DNA of 64,000 bases from Flammulina velutipes (Eukaryota > Basidiomycota > Agaricomycetes > Agaricales > Physalacriaceae), in NCBI GenBank assembly GCA_011800155.1, contig CM022368.1, positions 1,860,001-1,924,000 on the forward strand, given 5' to 3'. Shown piece by piece: positions 18,368-30,790 of this stretch. Made by a program: the position numbers and the translations under genes. The stretch's first letter is position 1, and each line of letters opens with the position of its first letter. The notes beneath the pieces are model-generated. The model was not told the origin of the DNA. It saw nothing but the letters and a program-made list of their open reading frames with translations, and ran no database searches.

Positions 18368-21300
18368 TCAACCATTAAACGCCAAAGTCCCCTGCCCCCT
18401 CTCCGGATCCGTCATCCGATGCACCCTCACCGAATTCCCCACCTGGATATTATTCATATCCTGCGGCGTAATAAGCACATACTGCTTCTTATCAGACGCA
18501 TTCGCCGTATCGATCTATAACCCCAATCCCCACATCAGTCTCTCCCCTCCAAAAACAGAGAAAGAGAAAAGAACGCACCATCATCTTCATACTAATCCTC
18601 CGATTCACCGCATCCATAAACACATCAAACTCGTCCAAACACCTCAGCGGACACCCGATAGCTTCCCAGAGCGCCAACAGCAGACTTATCGTCGCGAAAC
18701 TCTTCTCGCCACCGCTAAGCGAGCGGGGATCCTTGTCCCGCGCGCCGGCCTGCGTCATCGCCACGTCCTCGGTTTGCACCTTGAGCGATAACGTCTCCTT
18801 GGCATGGTCGAATATGACCTTGCCGTAATACCCTCGATGGGAGAGGTTGAACTGGAACGCGAACTTGCACCGCAGGGCGATGTGACGCCGGAATTCTTGC
18901 CAGCGCTGCAGGCGCGTCATCAGCGATTTCTTCAGTTGCTGAAATAAAAAAGGTCAGAAAACGTCCTTACAATATTACTCGAGGGGGGACATACCTTGTT
19001 GAGAAGCACCATATGCTTATACTCGCTCCCCACCGTATCCAGCGCCAGCTTCGCCTTATTCAGCTGAACCATCAACTCCTCAACAGTAGCCCCCTGCCTC
19101 TTCTCCCTCTCCTTCAACGCACTCTGCGTCGAATCCAACACCTTCTGGATCTCCTCCTTACTCCGCCTCGTAACAACCTTCGGACAATACTCCTCCGCGC
19201 TCGCCGTCCACGTCTCAAACTCCTTCTGCAGCACATCACTCTTATCCTTGAGGCGCGTAAGCGAATTCGTCTCCTCCTCAAGCTTCTTCTCCATGTACCG
19301 CAGCTCGTGCTGCGCTTTGGTGCGCCTCTCCGCGGCCTTCTCCATGGTATCCTGCAGCTCCCGCCGGCGGCTCTCGTGCTCCTCGATTTGGGTACGCACA
19401 TCCGCCGCTTTCACCTTCAGTGCCTCCAGCTCTGCCTGGAGCTCCGTCTGGCGGGTCGTGTGGTCTGCGAACTGCGTCTCGATGTTCTCCTTCTCTTCCT
19501 CTGACTCCCGCTTGGACGCTTCGAGGCCTGCGATGTTCGCGGGCATGTCTTCAGCCGCGACCAGCTCGAGCTGTTGCTGAGTCGCCTTGTCCCGGCTGAT
19601 ATCCTCATGCGCCTTCCGTTCGAGAGCCTGCGATCATGATCAGAATGTGTAGTCAAAGAACGGTAGTATGTCGTGTTACCTTTTGCTTATCCACCTCCGT
19701 CTTGTTCTTCATGTATCGAGCTTTCAGCTCACGAATCTCGTGGTTGAGCATCTTGACCTGACGCTCCTTGTCCTGCAGCTCGTTCTGGTAGTACCTTGAG
19801 AGAGCATCAGTTAGTGTTCGCGATATGGAATAGACAAAGGATCGTACTGGCGCTGAGCATTGGCATCACGCCCCGTGAGAAGCGTGCTTGTGCTATCATT
19901 CCGGCGTTGGTTTAGTGGGGAATTCGATTCACCACCCTCCCTGAAGAATCATCAGTACATGTACAGCGATGAAGTACGATAGTCACGTACGGGAATCGAC
20001 GCATCAAGAATCCGTCACCCGTCCAAGCCTGACCTGCACGACCGTAGTGCCTCAGCGTATCCTCGCCGTCTCGACGCGTGCGAGCAAGGAAGATCCTCTC
20101 GATATTCTGCTGATTGATCAGGACTCGAAGGACGTAGGGATCCGAGATCTATACAACAACATTCAGATAGGTTGTTAACAACAGACAACTGTTCAACTTA
20201 CCTCCAAAGCGCGAAGCACTGTCAGCATGTCTTCAGGCGGCTCGCCACTGCTATAGTCGAACATATCTTTCTGAGAGATGATGACCAACAAATGCTCGCT
20301 AAAAAGATATTCGTCAACATCAAGAGACGCATCTCAGCTCCTATTAACACGTACTTTCCAGTTTGCTTGAGCATATTCCGCAGAGTAGGCGCGTCTCGAG
20401 AATCCGTCACCGCGAACGCAGTCAACAACCCACCCAGCTGAGACCGAAGCAGGTCGCCCCACTTTTCCGGTTCTCGGCACTTGACATGTATACCTAACGG
20501 CCCAGTAGGTATATCCCCATGCCACTTGCTGTGTTTGATTCGTTCCAAGAGTTGCTGAATCCCGCGACCATACGCAGCATATCGATTACGCTCCAACTCG
20601 TTCGCCTGGCTGATCATGTTCTGTGCGTGCATCACGCCGTCTTGAGCAGTCTTCAGCTCCGCCTGTAGTGTTTCGCCTTTAGAGTGAATTATCTTGGCGT
20701 CCTCCTCCATCTCTCGGATTTTCTCGATGATGCCAGGGAGGGCTTCCTTAGCTTGACGCTGATGCTCCATGACTGCTTCGAGCCGTCTCGTATGACTGTC
20801 GCGCTTTGCCTGCGTGTCTGAGGCCATCTTGTGAGCCTCTTCGTCAATCTGCTGCTGGATCATGGTGATCGTATCCTTGGCCGCTTGATATGTGGTGTTC
20901 ATTTGTCGCCTTTCGTTCTGATACACAGTTGAGATATGAAAAGAGCTTGTGAGCATGACCACATACCAGCAATTCGTTCAACTGTCCTTTAACCCGACGC
21001 ATCTTCTCATTTAATTCTTTCCTTTCCGCAGTGAGGTGCTCGACATCGGGCATGTTCTCGTAGACTGCATTAACCCGCACTACCTCGTCAGATGTGGAAG
21101 CAAAAAGGGCCTGGTGGTAAAGTCAACATATGCTCTCTCTATCAAAGTCTCCTCTGAAAACGAACCTGGGCTGAATCGAGATTTTCTTGCACTTTGGGGA
21201 GACGCCGCTCCTGCCTGGCGACTTCATCGCATGCCTGCGCCAGCTCTCGCTCCTTCGTATTGACGAAAGCCCATGCTAGCTCCTTCTTCAATTCGTCGAC

Positions 21301-22562
21301 CTTGGCTTTCTGGTCGCGAGCCTTTTCTGCTTCCCTGTATCGGGAAACAGCCTCATTGTAGGCGTTTCGAAGGTCTGGAATGACATCCTTCTTCTGGTTG
21401 AGAATCTTGGCGGTGTGGTCAACGTTTTCGATGCAGGTTTGATACTCTTCTGCCAGCTGCGAAAGTTGGGTACCTTTCAGGAAGAACTGAATGCGCATTA
21501 GGATACAGGTTCGACGGTCGACGATTCAATGTACTTACTTTGTACATCTCCGCTGGAGATGACGCACTCAAGAACTGTCTCGCAGCATCTGTAAAATTTG
21601 ATGAGAAACTGATCTTGATATGGGCTCTAAATTCCACCTTGAGTCAAGACGTTCATTGGGTTGTCGACTTGGATATTCATGTGGTCGCAAATGGCGGCAA
21701 GTTCTTCCTTCTTCGAGCTGATAGTCTTTCCTTCTCTGCTCTTGATCTTCCAGGTAGTCGACCCATCCTTGGTAAATCTTCGCGTAATGACAATGCTTTT
21801 GCCGTACTCTTTCGGTTTGTACGCTTCCTCGCCTTGATTCTTGATTTGGATGGTCACCTCCGAGACACTGCAACACGTCAGCAAGTAGAGCAAGTAAGGG
21901 TGGCACAGAACGTACGCTTGGCCCTCCCGAATAAATGACTTCAAGCCATTAGCACGACCCGTTGCAGTAGCTTTGCCACCTAGCGCTACGGTGATCGCAG
22001 ACAATACAGCGCTCTTACCACCTGCAGGAACGTTGGTCTGGTCAAGCGAAATTGAAGCACTTCACTCACTTCCGTTGTGACCTGCCGTGTCCCGTCAATA
22101 TCATGCGTAAAACGCGTGCAAAACACGTACCGATGATAAAGTTGATTTGCGGTCCAAAACTAAAGGTAAGGTATTTGTGACACATGAATTGATGCATCTC
22201 GATGGATTCGATTATCCCATGTTCAGCAATTCCCTACAAGCGTTCTAAGTCGCGAAGATAGGAAGTGGAAGAGGAAAAACACGCACACCAGCCAAGTGGC
22301 GTTTCGAGGCCATAGCGGCCATAACTTGATCAGTGTACTGTTGCTCGAACTGTTCATCATCGTCCTCTCCTCCCTCTTCTCCTCCCATATCCACATCAGA
22401 GTCGTCCGATTCATCCTTGGCTTTCGTCGCGGACTTGCCATTGGCACGCGTCGGACGCGCGCCTGACTGGTCGGATTCTGCCGTACGCGCACGTTTTGGG
22501 GCAGGCGTTCCGGCGTCCGAGCCCTCGTCGTCGCTATCTGGAGTTACGCGACGTTTGACCAT
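18368..22562 (-). CDS. SMC6: SMC6, structural maintenance of chromosomes protein 6
   Basis: The ABC-type ATPase subunit of the Smc5/6 complex, which acts in the nucleus in DNA repair, replication-fork handling and restraint of extrachromosomal DNA. Start MVKRRVTPDSDDEGSD and an acidic basic-patch tail precede the head. The Walker A GHNGSGKSAV is split by an intron at the Ser codon. Long coiled coils flank the hinge (SKWHGDIPTGPLG, CREPEKWGDLLRSQLGG, AVTDSRDAPTLRNML). The C-terminal head has signature DPRSLSGGEKSFATIS, Walker B CLDEFDVFMD and the SMC6-type VLITPQDMNNIQVG, ending RGQGTLAFNG. Over ten short introns. All ATPase motifs are normal. An inverted paralogue starts at 25246. Confidence 0.93.
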
Positions 22563-22813
22563 CGAGTTGCAGATAAAGGAAGTGGTGGAGGATGAGAAGA
22601 AGACGCGTTTGACAAAACAAGAAAACAATTTGGCTGTAATTATTTCCAAAGCCTTTCACGTGATCCACGACCCTAAACTATGGTTCAATCGTAGCCTTTC
22701 GCAAACCACCACTGCGCTGCATTGTCAATGAATTCTGCATAATGTACGTCCACAATGCGTTTGAGCCTGATTGAGCTGACATCTGTCCAGTTATCTTCCT
22801 CCTATTGTCGACT

Positions 22814-23138
22814 ATGGGCCGAAGCGCAAAATTCACGAAGCGAGTTGTAAGCATCCAGTATTATTGTTGGTTTACCTCTTATACATAGTCTGCGATAGCA
22901 CAAGAAAAGCAAGACTTCGAACTGCAATCCAAGCGCATCCGCTGCCTCGTCGCAACAGCAGCAGGTTCAAGATTCAAAGAAAAAAGCAGGACTAAAAGCT
23001 AAATCAGTCACTGCTCGTTCTGAAGTCCGAAAACCTGGAGAACGCGTCCTCGGCGACGCAGACTATGTTTCATTGATGATGGGGAGTCGCAATAAAGCTC
23101 GCCAGGAAGCATTAAAACTGCCGCCTTCCGAGCGTTGA
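22814..23138 (+). CDS. Small basic conserved fungal protein
   Basis: Two exons (22814-22846 and 22899-23138) encode about 91 residues. The first is MGRSAKFTKRV; the second starts HKKSKTSNCNPSASAAS, has a Gln run and KKKAGLKAKSV, and ends RVLGDADYVSLMMGSRNKAR then QEALKLPPSER. The ADYVSLMMG-R-KA block with the MGRSAKFTKR start recalls a short conserved fungal protein family without known role. The very basic composition suggests a nuclear or nucleolar protein. It lies between SMC6 and BCKDHA, on the opposite strand to both. Confidence 0.78.
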
Positions 23139-23199
23139 CGAATGTATATTAATGGTGTGCTGTTATAATTGCTTGCTCGAAATCTAACAGAAACCATTG

Positions 23200-25040
23200 T
23201 CATTTCAAAGCCACCTTCAGATCTTCGCCCTTGTTTAAATGCTTGTTTAGCTGTGTCTTCCATGGCGTCCAGCTTTCCCCGTACTTTTCTATGAGATGCG
23301 CCAATTCCTCCCGTTGCTCCTTCTACACTTTTGGATCAGTCATAATGCCAGGAAGCTAAATAGCAGACTCACGATATTCCAAGGAACTTCGCCTCCATAA
23401 ACATCGTTAAACATCTCGCCAACCTCGCCGTATTGCATGACCTCTGCCTTCTTGAACGCCTTCATAACGTCGGCTTTCAGACGGGCCTTGAGTTCCTCTT
23501 CAGCAGTACTATCCCACCACCCCTTCGACTCCATGAACAACCGGAATCGCGCAAGAGGATTATCGATTCGCTTGCGGTCTTCCACTTCCGAGCGAGCACG
23601 ATACGCGAAGGAGTCATCAGATGTCGAATGGTGCCCAACTCTGGTCAGTGAATTAAGTATTGCTCGACTTCTCATGAATCAGACTAACCGGTATGTCATT
23701 GCTTCGATGAGGACTGCTCGGCCTTGTTCTAGGGCTCGGCGCCTTCCCTCTTTCACGCAAGTCATCACAGCGAGAACGTCATTTCCGTCCACACGTATTG
23801 TATCGATGCCGTATCCTGGTCCTCGACTCGCAATGCCGTCGCCGTAATACTGCTCGCTGCTGGGTGTGCTTATTGCAAAACCATTGTTGCGGGCAATGAA
23901 GACAGTAGGGCATGGAATCGTCGACGCAAGGAGAAGGCCTGCGTGGAAATCTAAGAGGATTTATCAGAGGCCTGGACTATAACATGGATGCTTGTAACAG
24001 AACCTCCTTCGGACGCGGCGCCCTCTCCAAAGAAACATGCTGCTACTGATGAGCGGCGACTAGGAGTCCGCTTTAGTGCATACGCCACTCCTGCTGCCTG
24101 TGGGATCTGGGTGGCTAGCGGTGAGGAGATTGTATGAAAGTGATGCTTCGTAGATCCAAAGTGCTAGTAAACACCATGATCAGAGAATGAGACGCGTCGC
24201 CCTTGGCAATTTACTTACCATGGGCATCTGCTTTCCTTTTCCCGACGTGTCATCCTTCGTACCGAAACATTGTGCCATCACATTGTCCAGGCCGAAATTG
24301 CGCCACAGCAGAACACCCATCTCACGATACTGGCCTGCAACTTGTGTCAGAGAAGTAGAAGTAAAGTTTCCAGGCCAGATTCACCTAAAACCCTGTAGTA
24401 ATCATTTGAGATTTCTCTTATGTCGAGAAACTAAGAATACGTACTCGTCGTCAAGCTCAAGGCCAGCTGCTGCTCCTATTATAGTCGCTTCCTCTCCGTA
24501 CTAAGAATCCTATTAGTATTTAGACGCGTCCTCTCTCTGGAACACGTACCGTTGTCATCTATCCGTTCGTTATTCAATGTCTGCAATTCATAGATTGAAA
24601 TGGCACTCACATAGAAAGATATTTTCCCCTGCCTTTGCACGTTGTAAAGGATATTGTCAAGACTGGGCAGGAGCTGCATTTGCTCGTATCTGTCAAGGGC
24701 TTACTTCAGCATAGATGGGAAGACTCGCTGATGTTATTCACATTCGTCGCGCTTTCGCCTCATCAATCTATAGCGAAGTCAACATAGAGTGAAAGTTTTC
24801 GAAGATGAGGTTACATGCATCAATAGAGTCCGCGCCTTCCAAAACTCGACCAGTGCCATCTATGACACGGAAGGTTGGAATCTGCTCGCCGTCAGGCGTT
24901 ACGGAATTGAAGAACTTGAGATTAGATGTGATGGGAGATTGCGTGTGTGGTAATCTGTCCGCGACAGCGACGGTAGAGTATTTGTAGGTCCGGCACAGGT
25001 GAAAGCATCTTGCTCTGAGCGTCGTCGTCGTTCGGAACAT
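23200..25040 (-). CDS. BCKDHA: Branched-chain 2-oxoacid dehydrogenase E1 alpha, mitochondrial
   Basis: The thiamine-diphosphate-binding alpha subunit of the branched-chain keto acid dehydrogenase, for breakdown of Leu, Ile and Val in the mitochondrial matrix. The first in-frame Met (25040) gives [20 protein letters not shown], a presequence. Then come [50 protein letters not shown], the TPP motif [19 protein letters not shown] with [10 protein letters not shown], and the regulated-loop segment [17 protein letters not shown] whose serines are phosphorylated in animal enzymes. It ends [19 protein letters not shown] and LKVALK. About eight introns. Divergent from the SMC6 paralogue with 205 bp between starts. 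Confidence 0.93.
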
Positions 25041-25245
25041 AGGTGACAAGCTCACTCAAGTTCCGAGCGGTAAATGATGCGGGGAAGCGGCGAGATAAGA
25101 TAATGTTCTGATCATTGATGGCCCTCTCTTATCTTCCCTTTTCGTCAATGTTGGTGACCACCGATTGTAATACATTGGCAATGCGCCATTCTTCGCTCTC
25201 TTATTCAATCACTCTCACAAAGGCTTCCAACATACTCTGTTCCAC

Positions 25246-28200
25246 ATGCCCAAACGTCGAACAGAACACCCTAACGACGACAAGAGCTCCTCGCACGACA
25301 CACCCATCTTAAAACGCCCACGTGTTGAGGAAAAGTCAACTACTGGTGCATGTGCATCTGAGGCAGGAGATGTACATACGAGAGATAGCGACGTGGCAGA
25401 TGAGGCCTCTGTTGAAGCACTTCTTCTCGATACTTCCACTGAATCCGTCACCATGAAACGGAACGCGCCAGTTGATGTACAGTTTCTTCCCCCTCTTCTC
25501 AGCAACACAAGTTCATCCATTTGTACAGGTCATATCAAAGTGTGGCATAATCGAATCCATCGAATTGAAGCAGTTCATGTGCCATAAGTACCTCACTTTT
25601 GACTTCGGACCACAAATGAACTTCATCATTGGTGAGACTTCCGGCGTGTTATTTGTACCATCAACTGAGCTGACGCTTGTATAGGTCATAATGGAAGTCA
25701 GTCCAGTCTTTCTAGATGGCCCTTCGCAGCTCTTACCCGTTCAAGGTGGCAAAAGTGCTGTTTTGCTCGCCATCATTATAGCCTTAGGTGGCAAAACCGC
25801 TTCGAAAGGCCGTGAAAAGGGCCTCAGGTCTTTCATTCAAGACGGAAAATCGTGCTTTCTTTTTCTACAAGCTCCAATCATAAATTAACTGATCGCCAGC
25901 GTCGCGGAGATTACTATCCGGATTAAGAACCAAGGAGAAGGTGCATTCAAGCCTGCTGAGTATGGAGGAAGCATTTCTATCACGCGTAGATTCACCAAGC
26001 AAGGCTGTACAACATGGAGAATTGTCAACGACATCGGAAAGACGATCAATACCAAGAGGGAGGAGGTCACCGCCATTTGTGAACACATGAATATCCAGGT
26101 GGATAATCCGTTGAACATCCTGACCCAAGGTGTGTCATTTTCCCCATCCCACCCTATATTTAACGCTGAGTCTCTCCAGATTCAGCTAGAGACTTTTTGA
26201 GTTACTCGTCTCTAAAACAGGTGTACAAGGTAAGTAAGAACGCAAGACTCGATTACAGGATCTCGCTTCAATTCATCTGATAGATGTTTCTCGAGGGAAC
26301 CTCTTTGGAGAAGCTCAATAAGGATTACGAAGTTTGCAACGAGAGTCTCAATCTCACAGTTGAGACGATGGAACGAAAGTCAAAAGCGTTGTCAGGTCTT
26401 GAGCGTGTGTATAAGCTCGCATCAGGACGATACGATGAAGCCATTCAGGCCCGCAGCCAACAAGACCGCGTTGTAGAGTTGGAGAAGGAGCTTGCGTGGG
26501 CAGCTGTAAATGAAAAGGAAAGAGAGCTTTCCGACGTATTTGAGGAGACAGCGTCCCAAGAGCAGCAAGTTGCAAGAGCTCGGGGTGCCTTGGATGAGGT
26601 GCAGGTGAGAGGCGAAACTTAATGTCTCTCCTTCCCACTTACTACCCTTACTTCTACCTCAGAAAACCTTCAATTCTGCATCAGACGATGTCAGGCGCGC
26701 CGAGAAGACATATGATGAGCTAGCATGCATACAGCATCTCATCGAAGAGAGAAGAGAATTGCACAAGAAATTATGTCGCGCAAAAGGAAATTTTGGCGAC
26801 GTCAAGGTAAGGATGACATTCACTCAGCGTTTGTACCTTTGGATCTCATCGAAATTCCAGAGCGAGTTAGCACAGATGATCATTTCTTATCAAGAAACAA
26901 ATTCCAATCTTTCAATGCTACAGAAGCTGATTCGAGTTGAGGTTGCTCGGACGCTGGCCTCCCAAGGAAAATGTAATGACCACAATCGCCAATCGATGGA
27001 GGACCGTCGAGGCAACGAGTCCCTCCCCGGAATACTCGACAGGATCAAACAAATAGACAAGGAAAACAGGCGGATGGAAGCAAAAAGGGAAGCCAGGAAA
27101 GCAGAGCTTGAGGTTGCTCAAGAGGGCGCATCACACGCTCGGAACATGATCGAGCAGATCAGAGAGCTGGAACGGAATCGCTACGCGGCCTACGGAAAGG
27201 ATATCCAACAACTTCTAGGGCACATCAGTCTTACCAGCTGGGCAGGTGCTACACCCATCGGGCCTTTGGGAGCATACATCAGATGCAGGGAGCCCGAAAA
27301 ATGGGGCGATATCCTCCGTTCTCAACTCGGTGGTATGCTCACCGCGTACGCTGTGACTGATCACCGAGATGCGCCGACTCTGAGAAGAATGCTTCGGCAG
27401 TCCGGAAAGTAAGGCAACGCCAGCGAATAGTCTGATACGGTAGTCTGATGTGTTGACTTTAGTGAGCACCTGTCTATCATCGTTTCTGAGCAGGCCGACA
27501 TCTTCGACTACGCCCACGGAGAGCCTTCAGAGAACATGTTAACTGTACTTCAGGCATTAGAGGTGGGTCAGTCTATTCGTTTCTCTGTCGTATCTGACCA
27601 TGAACCAGATCTCTGACCCATATGTTCTGCGAATCCTCATAAGCCAGTCGGGGATTGAGAGAACGTTCCTCTCTACAACTCACTCGGAAGGGGAAGATAT
27701 CTTGAAGCAGTACGGCCGGCAAGGACAGGTGTGGACTGCAGATGGATTCTTGATAAGACGATCAGTGTATGTTACCGTTGTTCTTCGATGTCGGCTACTG
27801 ATCATCTTCCAGTGACGGTGTTGAATCCCACTCCCCACTCAAGCAACGTCGAAATGATAGTACAAGTACTCTCCTTACGGGACGTGACGACGATGCTCAA
27901 CGACGGTGTGTTTGACCGTTACGCCACCTCCCCTTAACGGGACTTACTTTTTGATGAAGACACTACGAGAATGAACTGCAAGAAAAAGAGGCACAAATAC
28001 AACGGCTGATCGAGCTGGAAGCAGTTTTCCTAGAAGAAAAGAAAGAATTAGACGAGGAGAAGGTACATTCCTTCCTTGGTCTACGTATATGTAGCGACCA
28101 TTGACGCCTCACATAGAACAAAGCGAGAGAAATGGAAGAATTTATCAATCAATCTAAGGCCTGTCGACATCAAACCCAAGAAGCAGCGACCGCGACCATC

Positions 28201-29286
28201 GCAAGTTTGGAGGCACTCAAAAAGGAATCTGAAGATGAAAAGACGGCTATCGAGGGACAAATTGTCAAAAACACTGCGTTGAAGACAGAGATTTGTGCTG
28301 AAATTGCTGAGCTGCAAAGACAACTAAACGACCTACTGAAACAGATCGACGAGAACGACAAGCAACGCCGAGAGTTCCGAGCAGCTATAGACGACGCTGT
28401 ACATAGGCTGACAGAGGCGCAGCACGCTCTGAAGTATATGAATGGAAAGCTCTTCGAGGATACAGTCAAACTGGACGACATGCAGCGGAAAGGTCGCCTG
28501 CTGGAGGAGGAGGGATATGCGTTAGTGGTGAAGGCATTGGAACTGTCACCTCAGGTGGAGACCAAACGCAGTCAAGAAGACATTCATAGCATCCTGGAAA
28601 TAACGAGAGCAGCACTTCAGGAACGAGAAAGACAACACGGTGCTACGGTGGAGGAGACCGTGGTTGAGTTGAATAAAACGAAGAGTGCACTGGAAATGCT
28701 GAAAAATGAGTATAAGCAGCTGCGCCAGCTGAGAGCAGTCAGTCATTATTCTTTGTTCTCTACACCTCTACTAAACCTCTTTCAGACGCAAATGAAATCA
28801 GTAACAGCACACATCAGAAACTGGTACGATCTTCATAGCCACATCTCACGGCATACAAAGCACCTCTTTCAATACAACCTCTATCGGAGAGGTTACTTCG
28901 GGCAGATAGCATTCTCTGTAGACAAGCAAACCCTCGAAATCAGAGTACAGAAGACTCAACACCAACCGAAGTGGCAGCATGGCGGGTCACAGTCACTAGG
29001 CTGTGGGGAAAAGAGTATTATAACATTGTCCTTGCTATTGGCGCTCTGGGATGTGGCTGGCTGCTCGTTGATGTGTTTAGACGGATTCGACGTCTTTATG
29101 GACGGGGAGAATAGGACGAAATCAATCAAGCAACTAGTAAGTATATGTCCTCTCCTGCCTCCCTCTCATTTTAAGTTCCTCTAGATCGCCAATACGGCGG
29201 ATAAGCAATGCATTCTGACCACACCTCATGAGATAGGCAATATTGCGTTAGGGGATAGGGTACGTGTACATCGCTGTAAATTGTAA
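25246..29286 (+). CDS. SMC6 paralogue with altered ATPase site
   Basis: A second SMC6-type gene with an uninterrupted spliced frame of about 14 exons. It has an acidic N-tail (MPKRRTEHPNDDKSSSHD), CGIIESIELKQFMCHKYLTF, an intact Walker A GHNGSGKSAV (intron at the same Ser codon as SMC6), coiled coils, and a hinge with GPLGAYIRCREPEKWGDILR and AVTDHRDAPTLRRMLRQSG. The C-terminal head is changed. The signature reads SLGCGEKS instead of SLSGGEKS, and Walker B reads CLDGFDVFMD with Gly (29083-29085) in place of the catalytic Glu. SMC6 TPQDM is TPHEI. It stops at RVHRCKL, slightly short of SMC6. The head probably binds ATP but should not hydrolyse it normally. It could be a regulatory or specialised paralogue, or a gene losing function. 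Confidence 0.88.
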
Positions 29287-29366
29287 GTATCAACTATATA
29301 GACCGGCAATAAAATAGCCACCGGCACGCCACAGAGGGCGATCATCATCATCTTACCTTTACCACC

Positions 29367-30450
29367 ATGTTCTATATCATTGGTCTCGGTCTCTGTGATG
29401 AGAATGATATCACTGTTCGTGGATTACAAGTAAAAGACCCCTGCTTAGTTGTTTGGCCGTTTACTGATACACAATACAGGCAATTAAAAATTCTTCACGA
29501 GTGTACCTAGAAGCGTACACAAGTATACTGATGGTTAGCAAAGACCGATTGGTAAGTCACTTTCACGAACAAGCTATGCACAAACCTGACCTGGAATATG
29601 CAAGGAAGGAAGCTTTCTATGAGAAGCCTCTCATCCTAGCAGATCGAGACATGGTCGAAACCAATAGCGACGCCATCCTGGAAAATGCTGATAAGGAGGA
29701 TGTGTCTCTGCTGGTCGTAGGGGATCCCTTTGGGTGCGCGGGCCCAACATTTCTACCCACCTAAGTCATTGACACCCTTTAAGTGCAACTACGCATACGG
29801 ATATCATTCTACGCGCTCGCGCCCTTGGAATACCCACTCGCGTTATACACAATGCCTCCATCATGAACGCCGCTGGGGCATGCGGTCTACAACTCTACAA
29901 CTTCGGGCAAACTGTCTCACTGGTGTTTTTCACGGATACATGGAAGCCCGACAGCTTCTACGATCGTATCAAGGAGAACGCAGATTTAGGCCTTCATACT
30001 CTCGTACTTCTTGACATTAAAGTAAAAGAGCAGAGTGAGGAAAACTTGGCCCGGTGGGTTTGGCTTGCCCTTCTTCCTGACACCAGTCTGACTTTCGACA
30101 GCGGGCGCAAAATTTACGAACCTCCCAGATACATGACCATCCCTCAGGCTGTAAACCAGCTGATTGAGATCGAAGGTGTGCGCCAGACGGGCATCCTATC
30201 CCCTGATAATACGTTGGCGGTCGCGCTTTCTCGAGTCGGTGGCGGTCAAGATAACGAGAGGATTGTTGCAGGCACTCTGACGGAACTTGCCTCTCAGCCT
30301 GTCGATATCTATGGCCAACCCTTACATAGCTTGATCATTGTCGGTAAAAGGCTGCACCATCTTGAGGTTGCTTATGCCGAGAGCTACGCCCTCAATCGCG
30401 AGAAATGGCGACAAGTGGCTCAGGATGTTTACGGCTGTGCGTTAGATTGA
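29367..30450 (+). CDS. DPH5: Diphthine methyl ester synthase
   Basis: The cytosolic SAM-dependent methyltransferase that tetramethylates the diphthamide precursor on eEF2. Exons join as MFYIIGLGLCDENDITVRGL, QAIKNSSRVYLEAYTSIL, KDRLEAFYEKPLILADRD, VSLLVVGDPFGATTHTDIIL (SAM-binding GDPFGATTH block), RVIHNASIMNAAGACGLQLY, FGQTVSLVFFTDTWKPDSF, RKIYEPPRYMTIPQAVNQL and SLIIVGKRLHHLEVAYAESY, ending DVYGCALD. Every block matches the Dph5 family. Four introns. It starts 80 bp after the stop of the SMC6 paralogue on the same strand. The 340 bp after it show nothing. Confidence 0.95.
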
Positions 30451-30790
30451 TAGCAGACTCAAATTACGATTAGCATTATGTCTCGAAACAGAATGGTGTT
30501 CGACAAGATGTAGATTAGGCAAATGAAAATCGAAAGAACGAAAAAGAGCTCCACGAAAGCTGATCAAGAGTCAAACCCGAAGTATGGCCTGACGTATACA
30601 TAGAGAAGAATATAGAGCTATTGAAAGCCTTAGTGGGGTACTGCAAGAAAAAAATGATCGTACGCACAGATCATGGACGACAGTCCAAGCACAAGATACA
30701 TCAATAACAACATGAACGAACGATATGCACTGTCTCCTTGAGGCCTAAGATAACTTCAATTAGAACACATACACAACTCGACGAAAGGAA

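Noticed and set aside
19013..19504. Plus-strand 163-residue Leu/Arg-rich frame
   Set aside because: It is the antisense of the SMC6 coiled-coil exon; the repetitive leucines mirror Glu/Lys codons.
25246..29286. SMC6 paralogue as a plain pseudogene
   Set aside because: All exon joins read in frame with plausible splice sites, and the Walker A and hinge are kept; only specific motif residues are changed. Loss of function remains possible but is not shown by any frame break.
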